From assembly GCF_025717555.1 (NCBI RefSeq), contig NZ_JAJIRP010000006.1, forward strand, positions 309,778 to 373,777: a DNA stretch of 64,000 nt, given 5' to 3'. The DNA comes from Paucibacter sp. B2R-40. GTDB lineage: Bacteria > Pseudomonadota > Gammaproteobacteria > Burkholderiales > Burkholderiaceae_C. The translations under genes and the position numbers were made by a program. The notes beneath the pieces are model-generated. The model searched no databases and had not been told where the DNA came from. It was given only the letters and a program-made list of their open reading frames with translations. Shown piece after piece: positions 18,087 through 27,226 of this stretch. Position 1 is the stretch's first letter. Every line of letters begins with the position of its first letter.

Positions 18087-19898
18087 ATGGCACAAAATTT
18101 CTCCGAACTCGCAAATCTCATCTGGTCCGTCGCAGAATTGCTCCGCGGCGACTACAAGCAAGCCGACTACGGCAAGGTAGTCCTCCCCTTCACGCTTCTG
18201 CGTCGCCTGGAATGCGTCCTGGAGCCCACCAAAGACGCCGTATTGGCCGAGTTTGCCAAGCGCAAACCCGAGGGCGTAAACCTTGAGCCGTTCTTGAAAC
18301 GCAAGAGCGGCCGAGCCTTTTACAACACCAGCACGTTCACCTTGCACGGCTTGCTTGCAGACCCCAAGAACATCAAACACAACCTCGTTGAATACATCGG
18401 GGACTTCTCTGACGACGCCCGCGACGTGTTCGAGCGATTCAAGTTCGTAGAGCGAGTCGCTGAGCTGGACGAAAAGGACCTCCTGTTCCAAGTGGTCCAG
18501 GAATTCGCCAAGGTCGATTTGCATCCAGATACCGTGCCGAACGAGACCATGGGCCTGGCCTTCGAAGAGCTCATCAGGAAGTTTGCTGAAGCTTCCAATG
18601 AGACCGCCGGCGAGCACTTCACTCCCCGCGAAGTGATTCAGCTCATCGTGCATTGCCTATTTGCTGGCGACGACGAGGCACTGTCCAAACCAGGCGTTGT
18701 TCGCACGATGTACGACCCCACCGCGGGCACCGGTGGCATCTTGTCCGTCGGCGAAGCCGTCGCACGCAGTATCAACAATACCGCCATCGTGAGACTGTTC
18801 GGGCAAGAACTCAACGATGAGTCCTATGCCATTTGCAAGGCGGACATGCTCATTAAGGGACAGGACCCGAAGAACATCGTCCGCGGCAACACTTTGTCAG
18901 CAGATGGGTTCCCCCAAGACAAGTTTGACTACCAGGCTTCCAACCCACCTTTTGGCGTTGATTGGAAGAAAGTCCAAGACCAGGTCAAAAACGAGCACAC
19001 GAGCAAGGGCTACGCAGGCCGATTTGGCCCTGAGCTGCCACGCATCAACGACGGCTCCATGCTCTTCCTGCTCCACTTGATTTCAAAGATGCGCCCTGCC
19101 TCCGAGGGCGGCGGCCGCATCGGCATTGTTCTCAATGGCTCGCCCTTATTCACGGGCGACACGACTTCAGGCGAATCAGACATCCGGCGCTACGTCCTAG
19201 AAAACGACCTGCTTGAAGCCATCGTCGCGTTGCCAAACGACCTGTTCTACAACACCGGCATCGCAACCTACGTTTGGCTGCTGAGCAACCACAAGCGTGC
19301 TGACCGCAAGGGCAAGGTTCAGCTCATCGACGCGACCCGCATGTACGCCAAGATGCAGAAGTCGATGGGCAACAAGCGCGTGCGCATCACTGAAGAGCAG
19401 ATTGCGGAAATCGTCAAGGTTTACTCAGGCAATCTGAAGGACGCGACATTCGGCAACGAGTTCATTGACCCCAAGGTGGCGGCCCCCAAGGAGCCTGAAG
19501 CGCCGCGCATTGTCTCCAAGATTTTTGAAAACAAGTTTTTCGGGTATCGCAAGGTCACCGTTGACCGGCCAATTGCGCCAGGCAAGGTGGTGAAGGTCAA
19601 GTTCAAGAAGGGCCAGACCCCGTACGACCCCGAACTGCGCGACACCGAGAACGTCCCTTTGCTCGAGGACCTCGGCACCTACATCCGACGCGAGGTGCTG
19701 CCCCACGTACCGGACGCCTGGGTGAATGGAGACATAACTGACGAGAAGGACGGCAAGGTTGGCAAGGTTGGCTATGAAATCAACTTCAACCGATATTTCT
19801 ACGTCTACAAGGCTCCGCGAAAGCCCGAAGTCATTGCTGAAGAAATCCGCGAAATGGAAAAGCGGTTTGTGGAGCTGATGAAAGGGGTGGTGGCGTGA
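18087..19898 (+). CDS. hsdM: HsdM, type I restriction-modification methyltransferase
   Basis: N6-adenine methyltransferase subunit; with HsdS it protects host DNA, and with HsdR it forms the restriction complex. The ATG at 18087 (MAQNFSELANLIWSVAELLRGDYKQ) begins the conserved HsdM N-terminal domain; an upstream in-frame ATG at 18003 gives an unlikely Arg-rich leader. SAM-binding motif I DPTAGTGGILSVG is at ~210 and catalytic motif IV NPPFG at ~286. About 603 residues, somewhat longer than classic HsdM because of a C-terminal extension (~480-603, KVVKVKFKKGQTPYDPEL...). First gene of the cluster; GTGA overlap with hsdS. Confidence 0.96.
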   Translation: MAQNFSELANLIWSVAELLRGDYKQADYGKVVLPFTLLRRLECVLEPTKDAVLAEFAKRKPEGVNLEPFLKRKSGRAFYNTSTFTLHGLLADPKNIKHNLVEYIGDFSDDARDVFERFKFVERVAELDEKDLLFQVVQEFAKVDLHPDTVPNETMGLAFEELIRKFAEASNETAGEHFTPREVIQLIVHCLFAGDDEALSKPGVVRTMYDPTAGTGGILSVGEAVARSINNTAIVRLFGQELNDESYAICKADMLIKGQDPKNIVRGNTLSADGFPQDKFDYQASNPPFGVDWKKVQDQVKNEHTSKGYAGRFGPELPRINDGSMLFLLHLISKMRPASEGGGRIGIVLNGSPLFTGDTTSGESDIRRYVLENDLLEAIVALPNDLFYNTGIATYVWLLSNHKRADRKGKVQLIDATRMYAKMQKSMGNKRVRITEEQIAEIVKVYSGNLKDATFGNEFIDPKVAAPKEPEAPRIVSKIFENKFFGYRKVTVDRPIAPGKVVKVKFKKGQTPYDPELRDTENVPLLEDLGTYIRREVLPHVPDAWVNGDITDEKDGKVGKVGYEINFNRYFYVYKAPRKPEVIAEEIREMEKRFVELMKGVVA

Positions 19899-21214
19899 CG
19901 AGCCCCGCTTTCTCCACCATACCGCTAAAAAGGCTCATCCACTCGATTTGTTCAGGGGTAAGTGTCAATGCGTCCGACACGCCGGCAGAGTATGGGCAAC
20001 TGGGCGTTCTCAAGACAAGCTGCGTCTATTCCGGAAGTTTTGACCCCAGAGAAAACAAGACCGTCATCCCGGAAGAGCTTGGCAGGGTTTCATGTCCTGT
20101 TCGAGCAAATACTCTAATCGTCAGTCGCATGAACACGCCAGACCTGGTCGGCGCGGCAGGACTGGTTACTAAAGATGCACCTGAGCTTTTTCTACCAGAC
20201 CGTCTTTGGCAAGTCGAATTTTGTAGTGATATGGCGGTGCCGCGTTTTGTCTACTGGTGGACACGCTCGGAGCTCTATCGCGAACAAGTCAAGATGGCTT
20301 GTGAGGGTACGAGTAGCAGCATGCAAAATTTGGACCAAACAAGCTTTAGAAACTTTGCCGTCCCGAGGGTATCACTCAGCAATCAAGAGCTAATCGCCAA
20401 CTTCCTTGATGACAAGACGGCGCGCATTGATACGTTGATTGCAGAGAAGGAGCGGTTACAGGAGGCTTTGACTGAATGGCATGCCGCGGAACTAACGCGA
20501 ATCTGCTTCGGTGCCGACCAACCCCAATTAGCCACAGGAAATGGCTGGATTCCTTCTTTGCCAAAAGGATGGAAGCTGATGCGGCTGCGCCACCTGGTCA
20601 AGGGTATTGAACAAGGATGGAGCCCGGAATGCGAAGCAAGGCTCGCTGACGGTGATGAATGGGGCGTTTTGAAAGCTGGGGCAGCCAATGCGGGAACCTA
20701 TCGGGAAAATGAGCACAAAGCACTTCCAGCATCCCTTAAAGCTCTGCCCGAGCTTGAAGTGAAGGCGGGCGACGTCCTGATTACACGAGCAAGTGGAACA
20801 GCCGAGTACGTCGGTTCGTTCGCCTATGTATACGGCACTAGGCCACGATTAATGCTCAGTGACAAGAATTTTCGGCTCCGTTTCGAAGCCAAACCGCCCC
20901 TTTTGCCTGAACTTTTAGCCTGGGTTTGCAACACCCGAGCATTGAGAGAGCAAGTGCTCCAGTTTGTTAGCGGCGCTGACGGATTGGCCAGGAATATCGG
21001 CTCAGGAAACCTGCGAGAGCTGTGGCTTGCAGTACCCCCTACAGGGCTTCAAACAGAGCTCGTGGCGAAGCTACAAACAATGCGTGCACAAGTTGGTGAG
21101 CTTCACGAACACCTATTGGCCCATATTGACCGCCTCCGAGAATACCGCTCGTCTTTGATTTCAGCTGCCGTCACGGGCCAGCTGACTGACGGTGCTATGC
21201 AGGAGATTGCGTGA
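19895..21214 (+). CDS. hsdS: HsdS, type I restriction-modification specificity subunit
   Basis: 439 residues with the two-TRD layout. TRD1 ~1-155, then the first conserved helix region (LSNQELIANFLDDKTARIDTLIAEKERLQEAL) at ~165-195. TRD2 ~210-385 is followed by the second helix (LVAKLQTMRAQVGELHEHLLAHIDRLREYRSSLISAAVTGQL). It determines which bipartite sequence is methylated or cut; the target cannot be predicted here. GTG start at 19895 overlaps the hsdM stop (GTGA), and its stop overlaps the next GTG. Confidence 0.95.
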   Translation: MTSPAFSTIPLKRLIHSICSGVSVNASDTPAEYGQLGVLKTSCVYSGSFDPRENKTVIPEELGRVSCPVRANTLIVSRMNTPDLVGAAGLVTKDAPELFLPDRLWQVEFCSDMAVPRFVYWWTRSELYREQVKMACEGTSSSMQNLDQTSFRNFAVPRVSLSNQELIANFLDDKTARIDTLIAEKERLQEALTEWHAAELTRICFGADQPQLATGNGWIPSLPKGWKLMRLRHLVKGIEQGWSPECEARLADGDEWGVLKAGAANAGTYRENEHKALPASLKALPELEVKAGDVLITRASGTAEYVGSFAYVYGTRPRLMLSDKNFRLRFEAKPPLLPELLAWVCNTRALREQVLQFVSGADGLARNIGSGNLRELWLAVPPTGLQTELVAKLQTMRAQVGELHEHLLAHIDRLREYRSSLISAAVTGQLTDGAMQEIA

Positions 21215-21648
21215 AGACAAACTTAGATTTTGACGTGACCGTCGTTGACCACATGGAGGTTGTGGGGCCACATCACAGGTTTGCCAAGGTCACTTTTCAA
21301 GGGCAAGCGCTCGACCTTGCTCACGTTGATGCTTTTGCTCTCAAAGTCGCCCCTGAACTGGGACCCCCCATAGGTGAGATGATTCTATTTCCGCGTCACT
21401 GCTTTACGTTTTCATTTAAGCACGACGGGCGAAATGAGTCAGATATCCCGCCTGCTGAGAATTTTGACAATGGCAGGGAGCGTCGGGTGACATGCCCGCT
21501 CAGGTACCTTCAGTCAAAAGAGCTGCCTGGAATTGTCAGGGACTTGTCAAATCGTCGCGTTCAACGCTCAAAATCACACTCCAGAAAGCGCAACGCCACC
21601 CGGAGGTGGCGCCTTGCTCTAATGCGTATGAGGTCATCACCGGCTTAG
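21211..21648 (+). CDS. hypothetical protein in the type I RM operon
   Basis: 145 residues starting at a GTG that overlaps the hsdS stop (GTGA at 21211). No domain recognised. The first ~110 residues look like a small alpha/beta protein (FAKVTFQGQALDLAHVDAF, FPRHCFTFSFKHDGR); the last ~35 are Arg/Ser-rich and atypical, which could mean a frameshift near 21560 or a basic tail. Its tight coupling suggests a role tied to the RM system, perhaps regulating it, but there is no motif to say how. Confidence 0.6.
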   Translation: MKTNLDFDVTVVDHMEVVGPHHRFAKVTFQGQALDLAHVDAFALKVAPELGPPIGEMILFPRHCFTFSFKHDGRNESDIPPAENFDNGRERRVTCPLRYLQSKELPGIVRDLSNRRVQRSKSHSRKRNATRRWRLALMRMRSSPA

Positions 21649-21727
21649 TTACCTGTCTACACACAGTACACAGGTGCGGGAGTGGGCTCCTCAAGGCCTA
21701 CCGTGCAAGTCTAGCAAAATGTTTTAA

Positions 21728-22600
21728 ATGAGTCAACCAATCCACCCTACCCCACCTCCTGCAGCTCAAATGTTGACTCTATTGGCAGCTCCTAGGGTAC
21801 AGCCCTACAAAACTCATTTCAAGCCAGCAAATGATGATGAGCACTTAGGCGCCTACATGTGGGGACAAGCTGTGAGCGCCAGCTTCCATCCGTTTCTTGG
21901 GATAGCCGAGGTCGTGCTTAGAAATGCCATTCACGAAACGCTATCGACACAGTGCTCAGGCGGGTCCTCGACTTCTTACCCGTGGTACGACAGAGCGTTA
22001 GCGAACTCTGTACCCATACAGGGCAAGTCGCTTGAAAAGGTCGAAGCTTTGTTGTGCTCAGGTTCGCCCCCAATTCGAAAAGCTATTCAGCCTAGCCCAG
22101 ACAAGGTCATTTCTGAGCTGACATTCGGAATTTGGCCAAATGTTATGGAGGGGCTGTCGCAACGATTCGCTCCGCGCGCGTTCACTGCCGTATTTCCAAA
22201 TCATCCGAATTCAAAACCCCAACATTGGAGCTATGTTCCTAACAAGGCACCCCTTGTCCTGAGGCTCAAAAGACTACAAGACCTGCGAAACCGTGTTGCA
22301 CATTTTGAGCCTGTTTGGAAACCTCACTGGCTAGGCTCGCCAAACACCCACTGGAGTCATTCGGTACAGGCGTTGAGGCAACTTCACACCGAACTCTTGG
22401 AGCTGGTCGAATGGTCAGCGCCTGATGCCGTGATTGCTTACAAGGGCTCATTTGGATGGAACTGGTTCAATCGCCTTTGCACTACAAATGCTGTGACGGC
22501 ATTCATGAGTGACCAAAGTGCGTGCGGACTGCTGCCTGCCTTTCCGTCGAAAGCTACCCTTGCTGCGCCAAGCTCCACAAATCAGGTAGGGGCTGCTTGA
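21728..22600 (+). CDS. Abi-like HEPN protein (putative abortive infection RNase)
   Basis: 290 residues resembling Abi_2/AbiD-type proteins. Seen: LRNAIHETL (~65-72), LTFGIWPNV (131-139), and RNRVAH with R187...H192, which fits the HEPN RNase motif R-x4-6-H followed by FEPV. HEPN toxins cleave RNA to stop growth on infection. The gene sits inside the RM cluster between hsdS and hsdR, ~80 bases after the preceding gene, so it may act as a back-up if restriction fails. The C-terminal ~40 residues are low-complexity. Family call from motifs is good; activity is inferred. Confidence 0.82.
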   Translation: MSQPIHPTPPPAAQMLTLLAAPRVQPYKTHFKPANDDEHLGAYMWGQAVSASFHPFLGIAEVVLRNAIHETLSTQCSGGSSTSYPWYDRALANSVPIQGKSLEKVEALLCSGSPPIRKAIQPSPDKVISELTFGIWPNVMEGLSQRFAPRAFTAVFPNHPNSKPQHWSYVPNKAPLVLRLKRLQDLRNRVAHFEPVWKPHWLGSPNTHWSHSVQALRQLHTELLELVEWSAPDAVIAYKGSFGWNWFNRLCTTNAVTAFMSDQSACGLLPAFPSKATLAAPSSTNQVGAA

Positions 22601-22709
22601 AGGGCAACCACTGCGGACAAAACGCTGCACGAACTTAAACGGGTCACTACCGAACCCGACGAGTTGAGCTAAAACCGTTCACCAAACAAAAGAATTTCAG
22701 GGAGTGTCA

Positions 22710-23012
22710 ATGTTTCGAATCCTCTCAGCTCTGGTCTTGAGCCTTCTGCTAGCCGCTTGCGGCGATTCCTCGCCCGGTCCCTTGGCTGGAACCTGGCAAG
22801 CCGCCGGTGCCATGCCCCTGAAAATCTCCTTCAGGGACGGTGAAACCGAGTCCATGGGCTTGATTGAAAAGGTCAGCTACAAGACCGAAGGCAAGGCGGT
22901 CCTTGTGACCTACAAAGACGGATTGATGAAAGGCACCGCTGTTCGCTTCGAGCTCGTAAATCCGACGACAGCAAAAGCGATGAATCTCACCTACCGAAAG
23001 GTGGGCAACTGA
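22710..23012 (+). CDS. small lipoprotein
   Basis: 100 residues. N-terminal lipobox LSLLLAACG (cleavage before the Cys), so it is an outer- or inner-membrane-anchored lipoprotein. The rest is a small beta-rich domain (LAGTWQAAG...KISFRDG) as seen in lipocalin-like 'LAGTW' proteins. Start at ATG 22710, preceded at five bases by CAGGGAG; a GTG six bases upstream is less likely. It lies one base before hsdR (stop at 23012, hsdR ATG at 23014). A cargo-like gene within the RM cluster. Confidence 0.82.
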   Translation: MFRILSALVLSLLLAACGDSSPGPLAGTWQAAGAMPLKISFRDGETESMGLIEKVSYKTEGKAVLVTYKDGLMKGTAVRFELVNPTTAKAMNLTYRKVGN

Positions 23013-23013
23013 C

Positions 23014-26000
23014 ATGGCGACTGCTGGCATTCACACCGAGAAGGTCTTCGAAGACGAACTTTGCGCGCAATTGCAGGCCGACGGCTGGGACCTACGAACG
23101 CACCTGAAGGACGCCACGTCCTACTCGCGCGAGTTGGCCATCTACCCGGACGACCTGCTTAGCTACGTCAAGGACACGCAGCCGGCCGAATGGGCCAAGT
23201 TCAAACGCTGGCATAACGGCAAATCCGATGACATGTTCGTCAAACGGGTTGCCAAGCAACTGGACACCCACGGCACGCTGCACGTCCTGCGCCATGGCTT
23301 CAAGGACGTTGATGCCAAATTCTCGCTGTGCCAGTTCAAACCGGCGCATCGCAAGAATGCCAAGCTCTTCGAAACCTACAAGAAGAACCGCCTGACCGTC
23401 ATCCGTCAGTTGCACTACAGCCTGCACAACGAGAAGAGCATTGACCTGACCTTCTTCGTCAATGGGCTCCCGGTAGCCACGTCTGAGCTCAAGACAGACC
23501 TCACGCAGAGCGCCAAGGACGCCATCAACCAGTACAAGAACGACCGCCACCCGAAGGACCCTAAGTCCAAGGAACTGGAGCCACTGCTTCAGTTCAAGAG
23601 CCGCGCGCTGGTGCACTTCGCTGTTTCCACCGACCTGGTCTTCATGACCACAAAGCTCGCAGGCGAAGCTACGCATTTCCTGCCCTTCAATGTGGGCAAG
23701 CCGGACGGCGTCGATGTGTTCAGCGCAGGTGCCGGCAACCCTCCTGCGCCCAAAGGCAAGGGCTACCCCACGTATTACATGTGGGACTTTGTATGGCAGC
23801 GGGACACGCTGCTTGAAATTCTCGGTGACTTCATGCACCTTGAAGTCAAAGAGGTCGAGGAAAAAGGCAAGGTCATCCGCAAAGAGTCGCTCATCTTCCC
23901 GCGGTTCCATCAACTGGTTGCGGTCAAGGAACTGGTCAGGTGCGCCGCCGAGGAAGGACCCGGCAACACCTACTTGGTTCAGCACTCGGCAGGCTCCGGC
24001 AAGTCAAACTCCATTGCGTGGACCGCCCACCGGCTTGCCAACCTGCACAACGACGCTGACAAAAAGGTTTTCGACACCGTCATTGTTGTCACCGACCGCC
24101 GGGTTCTGGATAAGCAGCTGCAAGACACCATCAGCCAGTTTGAGCACAAAAAGGGTGTCGTACAAACCATCAGTGATAACAGCGCCCAGCTGGCCAAGGC
24201 GCTCAATGACGGTGTGCCGGTCATCGTCACCACCTTGCAGAAGTTCGGCTTCATCCTTGATACGGTCAATGACCTCGGCACGCGTTCTTTCGCGCTTATC
24301 GTGGACGAGGCCCATTCGAGCCAGTCCGGGTCTGCTGCCACCAAGCTCAAGCGCGCGCTGACCAAGGGCTCCCCGAAAAAGACCCTTGTTGTTGACCTGG
24401 ATGGCGAAACAGTGGAAGTTGAGGCCGATGTAGAAGTTGACCCCGATGACATCACCACGGAAGACATCATCAACGGCGTGGTCGAGGGTCGCCAGCGGCC
24501 GACCAATGTGAGCTATTTCGCCTTCACAGCGACACCCAAGGCCAAGACCTTGGAGCTCTTTGGGCGCAAGGATGAAGACGGTAAGCCAATCCCCTTCCAT
24601 GTGTATTCGATGCGGCAAGCCATCGAGGAGGAGTTCATCCTTGATGTGCTCAAGCACTACACGAGCTACTCGACCTTTTACAACCTTGGCTCCATTCACG
24701 ACAGCAAGGTCGTGCCACAGCAAAAGGCACGCAAGGCCCTGACTCGTTTCGCCAAGCTGCACCCTCACAACATTTCGCAAAAAGTTGTGGTCATCGTGGA
24801 GCACTTTCGCGAGCACGTTGCCGGCAAAATTGGCGGCAAAGCCAAGGCCATGCTGGTAACAGACAGTCGCAAGGCAGCTGTTCGGTACAAGCTGGCCATC
24901 GACCGCTACATCCGCGAACAAAAGTATCTTGACCTGCACACCCTGGTGGCGTTCTCCGGCTCAGTCATCGACCCGGATTCTGGTGAAGGCGAGTTCAATG
25001 AAAGCTCGCTGAACCCCGCAATCAAGGGGCAAGAGCCCTCTGAGGCGTTCAAGTTGGATGAGTATCGTATCTTGCTGGTTGCCAATAAGTACCAGGTCGG
25101 GTTTGACCAGCCTCTGCTGCACACAATGTACGTCGACAAGAGGCTCTCGGGCGTACTGGCCGTCCAGACCTTGTCACGCCTCAACCGCATGTACTTTGGC
25201 AAAAGCGACACCTTCGTGCTGGATTTTGTGAACAAGCCCGAAGAGATTCTCAAGAGCTTCCAGCCCTACTACCGTACGGCCCAGCTTGAGGATGTCACCG
25301 ACCCGAACATCGTTCATGAACTGCTGAGCAAGCTCAACAAAGCGAACGTCTATTTCTGGACTGAGGTTGAGGCTTTCTCTGAGGCGTTCTTCAGTCCAAA
25401 GGTCAAAAACCAGGGCGCCCTTCATGCTCAGCTCAAACCTGCTTTTGACCGCTTCGTTGCTCTTGAAGTAGAAAAGCAAGAGCTCTTCCGCAAGGACCTG
25501 GGCTCGTTCCTTCGCCTATACGAGTTCCTTTCGCAAATCGTGCCGTACAACGACACTGAATTGGAGAAGCTTTTCGTGTTTGGCAAGAATCTGATGCCAA
25601 GGCTGGCAGAAGCCGCGCGAGGGGAAGTCCTGTCGCTGGACTCAGATGTGAAGCTGACCCATTACCGACTGCAGCGCCTTGGTGAGCAGAAGCTTGACCT
25701 TGAGAAGGCTGAAATCATCAAGCTCCCTGGCGTCAGCGAGGCCGGCACAGGTGCACGGCCTGAGGATGAGCACAAAGAGCTGCGCGAAATCGTTTCGAAA
25801 ATGAACGACCTGTTCGCGGGCGAAATCACTGAAGCTGACTTCATCGGCGCAGTGACGGCATGGAAGGGCCACCTCATGGCCAATGAAGCGCTGGCAGAGC
25901 AGGCAGTGAACAACTCCGAAGAGCAATTTTCAATGGGGGACTTCAAGGATGCGTTCATGGACGTCATCATTGACGCCAAGGATGCTCAGAACAGCATTGC

Positions 26001-26097
26001 TGACCAACTGCTCAAGGACAACCGTGTCTTTGGCGTCATGCAGAGCATGTTGGCAAAAATGGTTTGGCAGCAATTTCAGAGTGGTCGGGGGGCTTAG
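23014..26097 (+). CDS. hsdR: HsdR, type I restriction endonuclease subunit
   Basis: 1027 residues. N-terminal PD-(D/E)XK nuclease: TFFVNGLPVATSELKTD (E-x-K at ~155-160) followed by AINQYKNDR. Motor: Walker A QHSAGSGKSNS at ~325, DEAH box IVDEAHSSQSG at ~430, SAT-like motif FAFTATPKAKT at ~505, helicase C motifs ~650-740 (YQVGFDQPLLHTMYVDKRL, LSRLNRM). C-terminal helical domain binds HsdM. It translocates DNA and cuts away from unmethylated targets. Separated from hsdM/hsdS by three accessory genes but on the same strand. Confidence 0.96.
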   Translation: MATAGIHTEKVFEDELCAQLQADGWDLRTHLKDATSYSRELAIYPDDLLSYVKDTQPAEWAKFKRWHNGKSDDMFVKRVAKQLDTHGTLHVLRHGFKDVDAKFSLCQFKPAHRKNAKLFETYKKNRLTVIRQLHYSLHNEKSIDLTFFVNGLPVATSELKTDLTQSAKDAINQYKNDRHPKDPKSKELEPLLQFKSRALVHFAVSTDLVFMTTKLAGEATHFLPFNVGKPDGVDVFSAGAGNPPAPKGKGYPTYYMWDFVWQRDTLLEILGDFMHLEVKEVEEKGKVIRKESLIFPRFHQLVAVKELVRCAAEEGPGNTYLVQHSAGSGKSNSIAWTAHRLANLHNDADKKVFDTVIVVTDRRVLDKQLQDTISQFEHKKGVVQTISDNSAQLAKALNDGVPVIVTTLQKFGFILDTVNDLGTRSFALIVDEAHSSQSGSAATKLKRALTKGSPKKTLVVDLDGETVEVEADVEVDPDDITTEDIINGVVEGRQRPTNVSYFAFTATPKAKTLELFGRKDEDGKPIPFHVYSMRQAIEEEFILDVLKHYTSYSTFYNLGSIHDSKVVPQQKARKALTRFAKLHPHNISQKVVVIVEHFREHVAGKIGGKAKAMLVTDSRKAAVRYKLAIDRYIREQKYLDLHTLVAFSGSVIDPDSGEGEFNESSLNPAIKGQEPSEAFKLDEYRILLVANKYQVGFDQPLLHTMYVDKRLSGVLAVQTLSRLNRMYFGKSDTFVLDFVNKPEEILKSFQPYYRTAQLEDVTDPNIVHELLSKLNKANVYFWTEVEAFSEAFFSPKVKNQGALHAQLKPAFDRFVALEVEKQELFRKDLGSFLRLYEFLSQIVPYNDTELEKLFVFGKNLMPRLAEAARGEVLSLDSDVKLTHYRLQRLGEQKLDLEKAEIIKLPGVSEAGTGARPEDEHKELREIVSKMNDLFAGEITEADFIGAVTAWKGHLMANEALAEQAVNNSEEQFSMGDFKDAFMDVIIDAKDAQNSIADQLLKDNRVFGVMQSMLAKMVWQQFQSGRGA

Positions 26098-26608
26098 GAC
26101 GATGGCAAAGTTAACGCCATTTCCGCCCCCTTCTGGCCTGCCGACTTTCCCACGGCCGGGCCGGGCCGGGCCTGGCGCAGTGCCGTGCCAAGCCCGGTCA
26201 AGCGGATGTGCACCTGCGAGTATTCCTGTCCTACTTGTTAAATGCGGAGCCCTTCCGGGACTCGGCCGAGATGCATGCCACGGCTTGCTTGTGAGAGCAG
26301 GCTGGTTCGCTTCCACTGACTGATTGCGCATACTGCTTAGCTTTTGTGGAGCCCTCACCGGTGTGAGTGACAATGAGTTCAGTCGGCGTGTGCCGGAATA
26401 CAAAAGACCCCAAAAGCGAGAAATTCACGCACAGGGTGCTGGGTTGGACTGAGCGGGAGCCTATAAAGGAGAAGGTCAGCTTTGGCAGCTAACGCTAAGC
26501 GGCGAGTGTGAGGTGAAGGGCTCCCTTGTACCCTTGAAGGCTCGCCAGCAGCGGGCCTTTATTCCTTCTGCGGGGCAGCTCCCCCGCTTCAAACCCGCCA
26601 AGACCCGC
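26098..26608. other. intergenic region after hsdR
   Basis: About 510 bases between converging transcripts. It includes a GC-rich stretch at ~26152-26185 with short tandem GGGCC units, and a GCGGGG / CCCCGC hairpin (26570-26587, 6-base loop) just past the RES gene stop that could end the leftward transcript although it lacks a T-tract. No supported gene. Confidence 0.4.
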
Positions 26609-27226
26609 TCAGACCCGCTTCACGTTAAACGACTCGCAAAGGCCGTCGATGACGTCCTCGGGCAAAGCAAAGGAACTGTCTCGAATCACGTCACTTCGGT
26701 CAAAAAGTGCAAAGCAGTGCGCACTGTTGTGCTGGCGACTCACGTACCTGATGCCGTCCAAGATAGGGTGTGCAGCATGGAGCGCTGCGGCCCATTGCTG
26801 TGGAATGCTGTAGTCGCTGCCTGCGGAAATGTCGTTGTTCAAGCCAAGGGCTTTCAGAGCGTCGCCGGTCAGGTCCGCCACAGTCAGCCGCTTGCGCGAA
26901 CGGTGGGTGAAGGTCACTAGGTGCCGCTCACCCAACTCAGCGTCGGACACTTCATAGCTGCCCGCAACAAAACGCGAATTTCCGTGAATGACAGATTCGC
27001 AAAAAGCTGTCTCAGCGTCCTGAGCAACATAGAGCACGCCAAAAGTTGCGGCGCCGGGGTTTCCTGTGGGGTCGGGTAGCCCTGCTGGGTCGTCGAAGCG
27101 ATACGCCCCTTTGACTGCAAAATAAGGCTCGGTTGCAGGGAAACGGCTCAGCCTGAAAAGGCCCGCCACCGGCACGACCACCGAGCGCACTTTGGCCAGT
27201 GCGGCCGCGTCAGGCAGCCTCGACAT
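26609..27226 (-). CDS. RES-domain toxin
   Basis: About 205 residues from the ATG at 27226, which overlaps the antitoxin gene end by 17 bases; an upstream ATG at 27328 would lie deep inside that gene. The RES-domain pattern is present: VAGLFRLSRFP, YRFDDP, FGVLYVAQDAETAFCESV, and a late Ser in RYVSRQHNSA. RES toxins (MbcT/ParT-like) break down NAD or modify it. Paired directly with an upstream MbcA/ParS-like antitoxin gene, the usual antitoxin-first order. Functional activity is inferred. Confidence 0.88.
   Translation of the reverse strand: MSRLPDAAALAKVRSVVVPVAGLFRLSRFPATEPYFAVKGAYRFDDPAGLPDPTGNPGAATFGVLYVAQDAETAFCESVIHGNSRFVAGSYEVSDAELGERHLVTFTHRSRKRLTVADLTGDALKALGLNNDISAGSDYSIPQQWAAALHAAHPILDGIRYVSRQHNSAHCFALFDRSDVIRDSSFALPEDVIDGLCESFNVKRV

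Noticed and set aside
17844..18653. 269-residue reverse ORF
   Set aside because: Entirely a shadow of hsdM and its promoter region; no motif or ribosome-binding site.
23092..23985. 297-residue reverse ORF
   Set aside because: Lies antisense inside hsdR; composition of a mirror frame (Val/Leu/Gly-rich), no motif.
24004..24939. 311-residue reverse ORF
   Set aside because: Antisense shadow of hsdR.
26152..26185. GGGCC-rich tandem run
   Set aside because: Short low-complexity stretch; no regular unit or associated feature.
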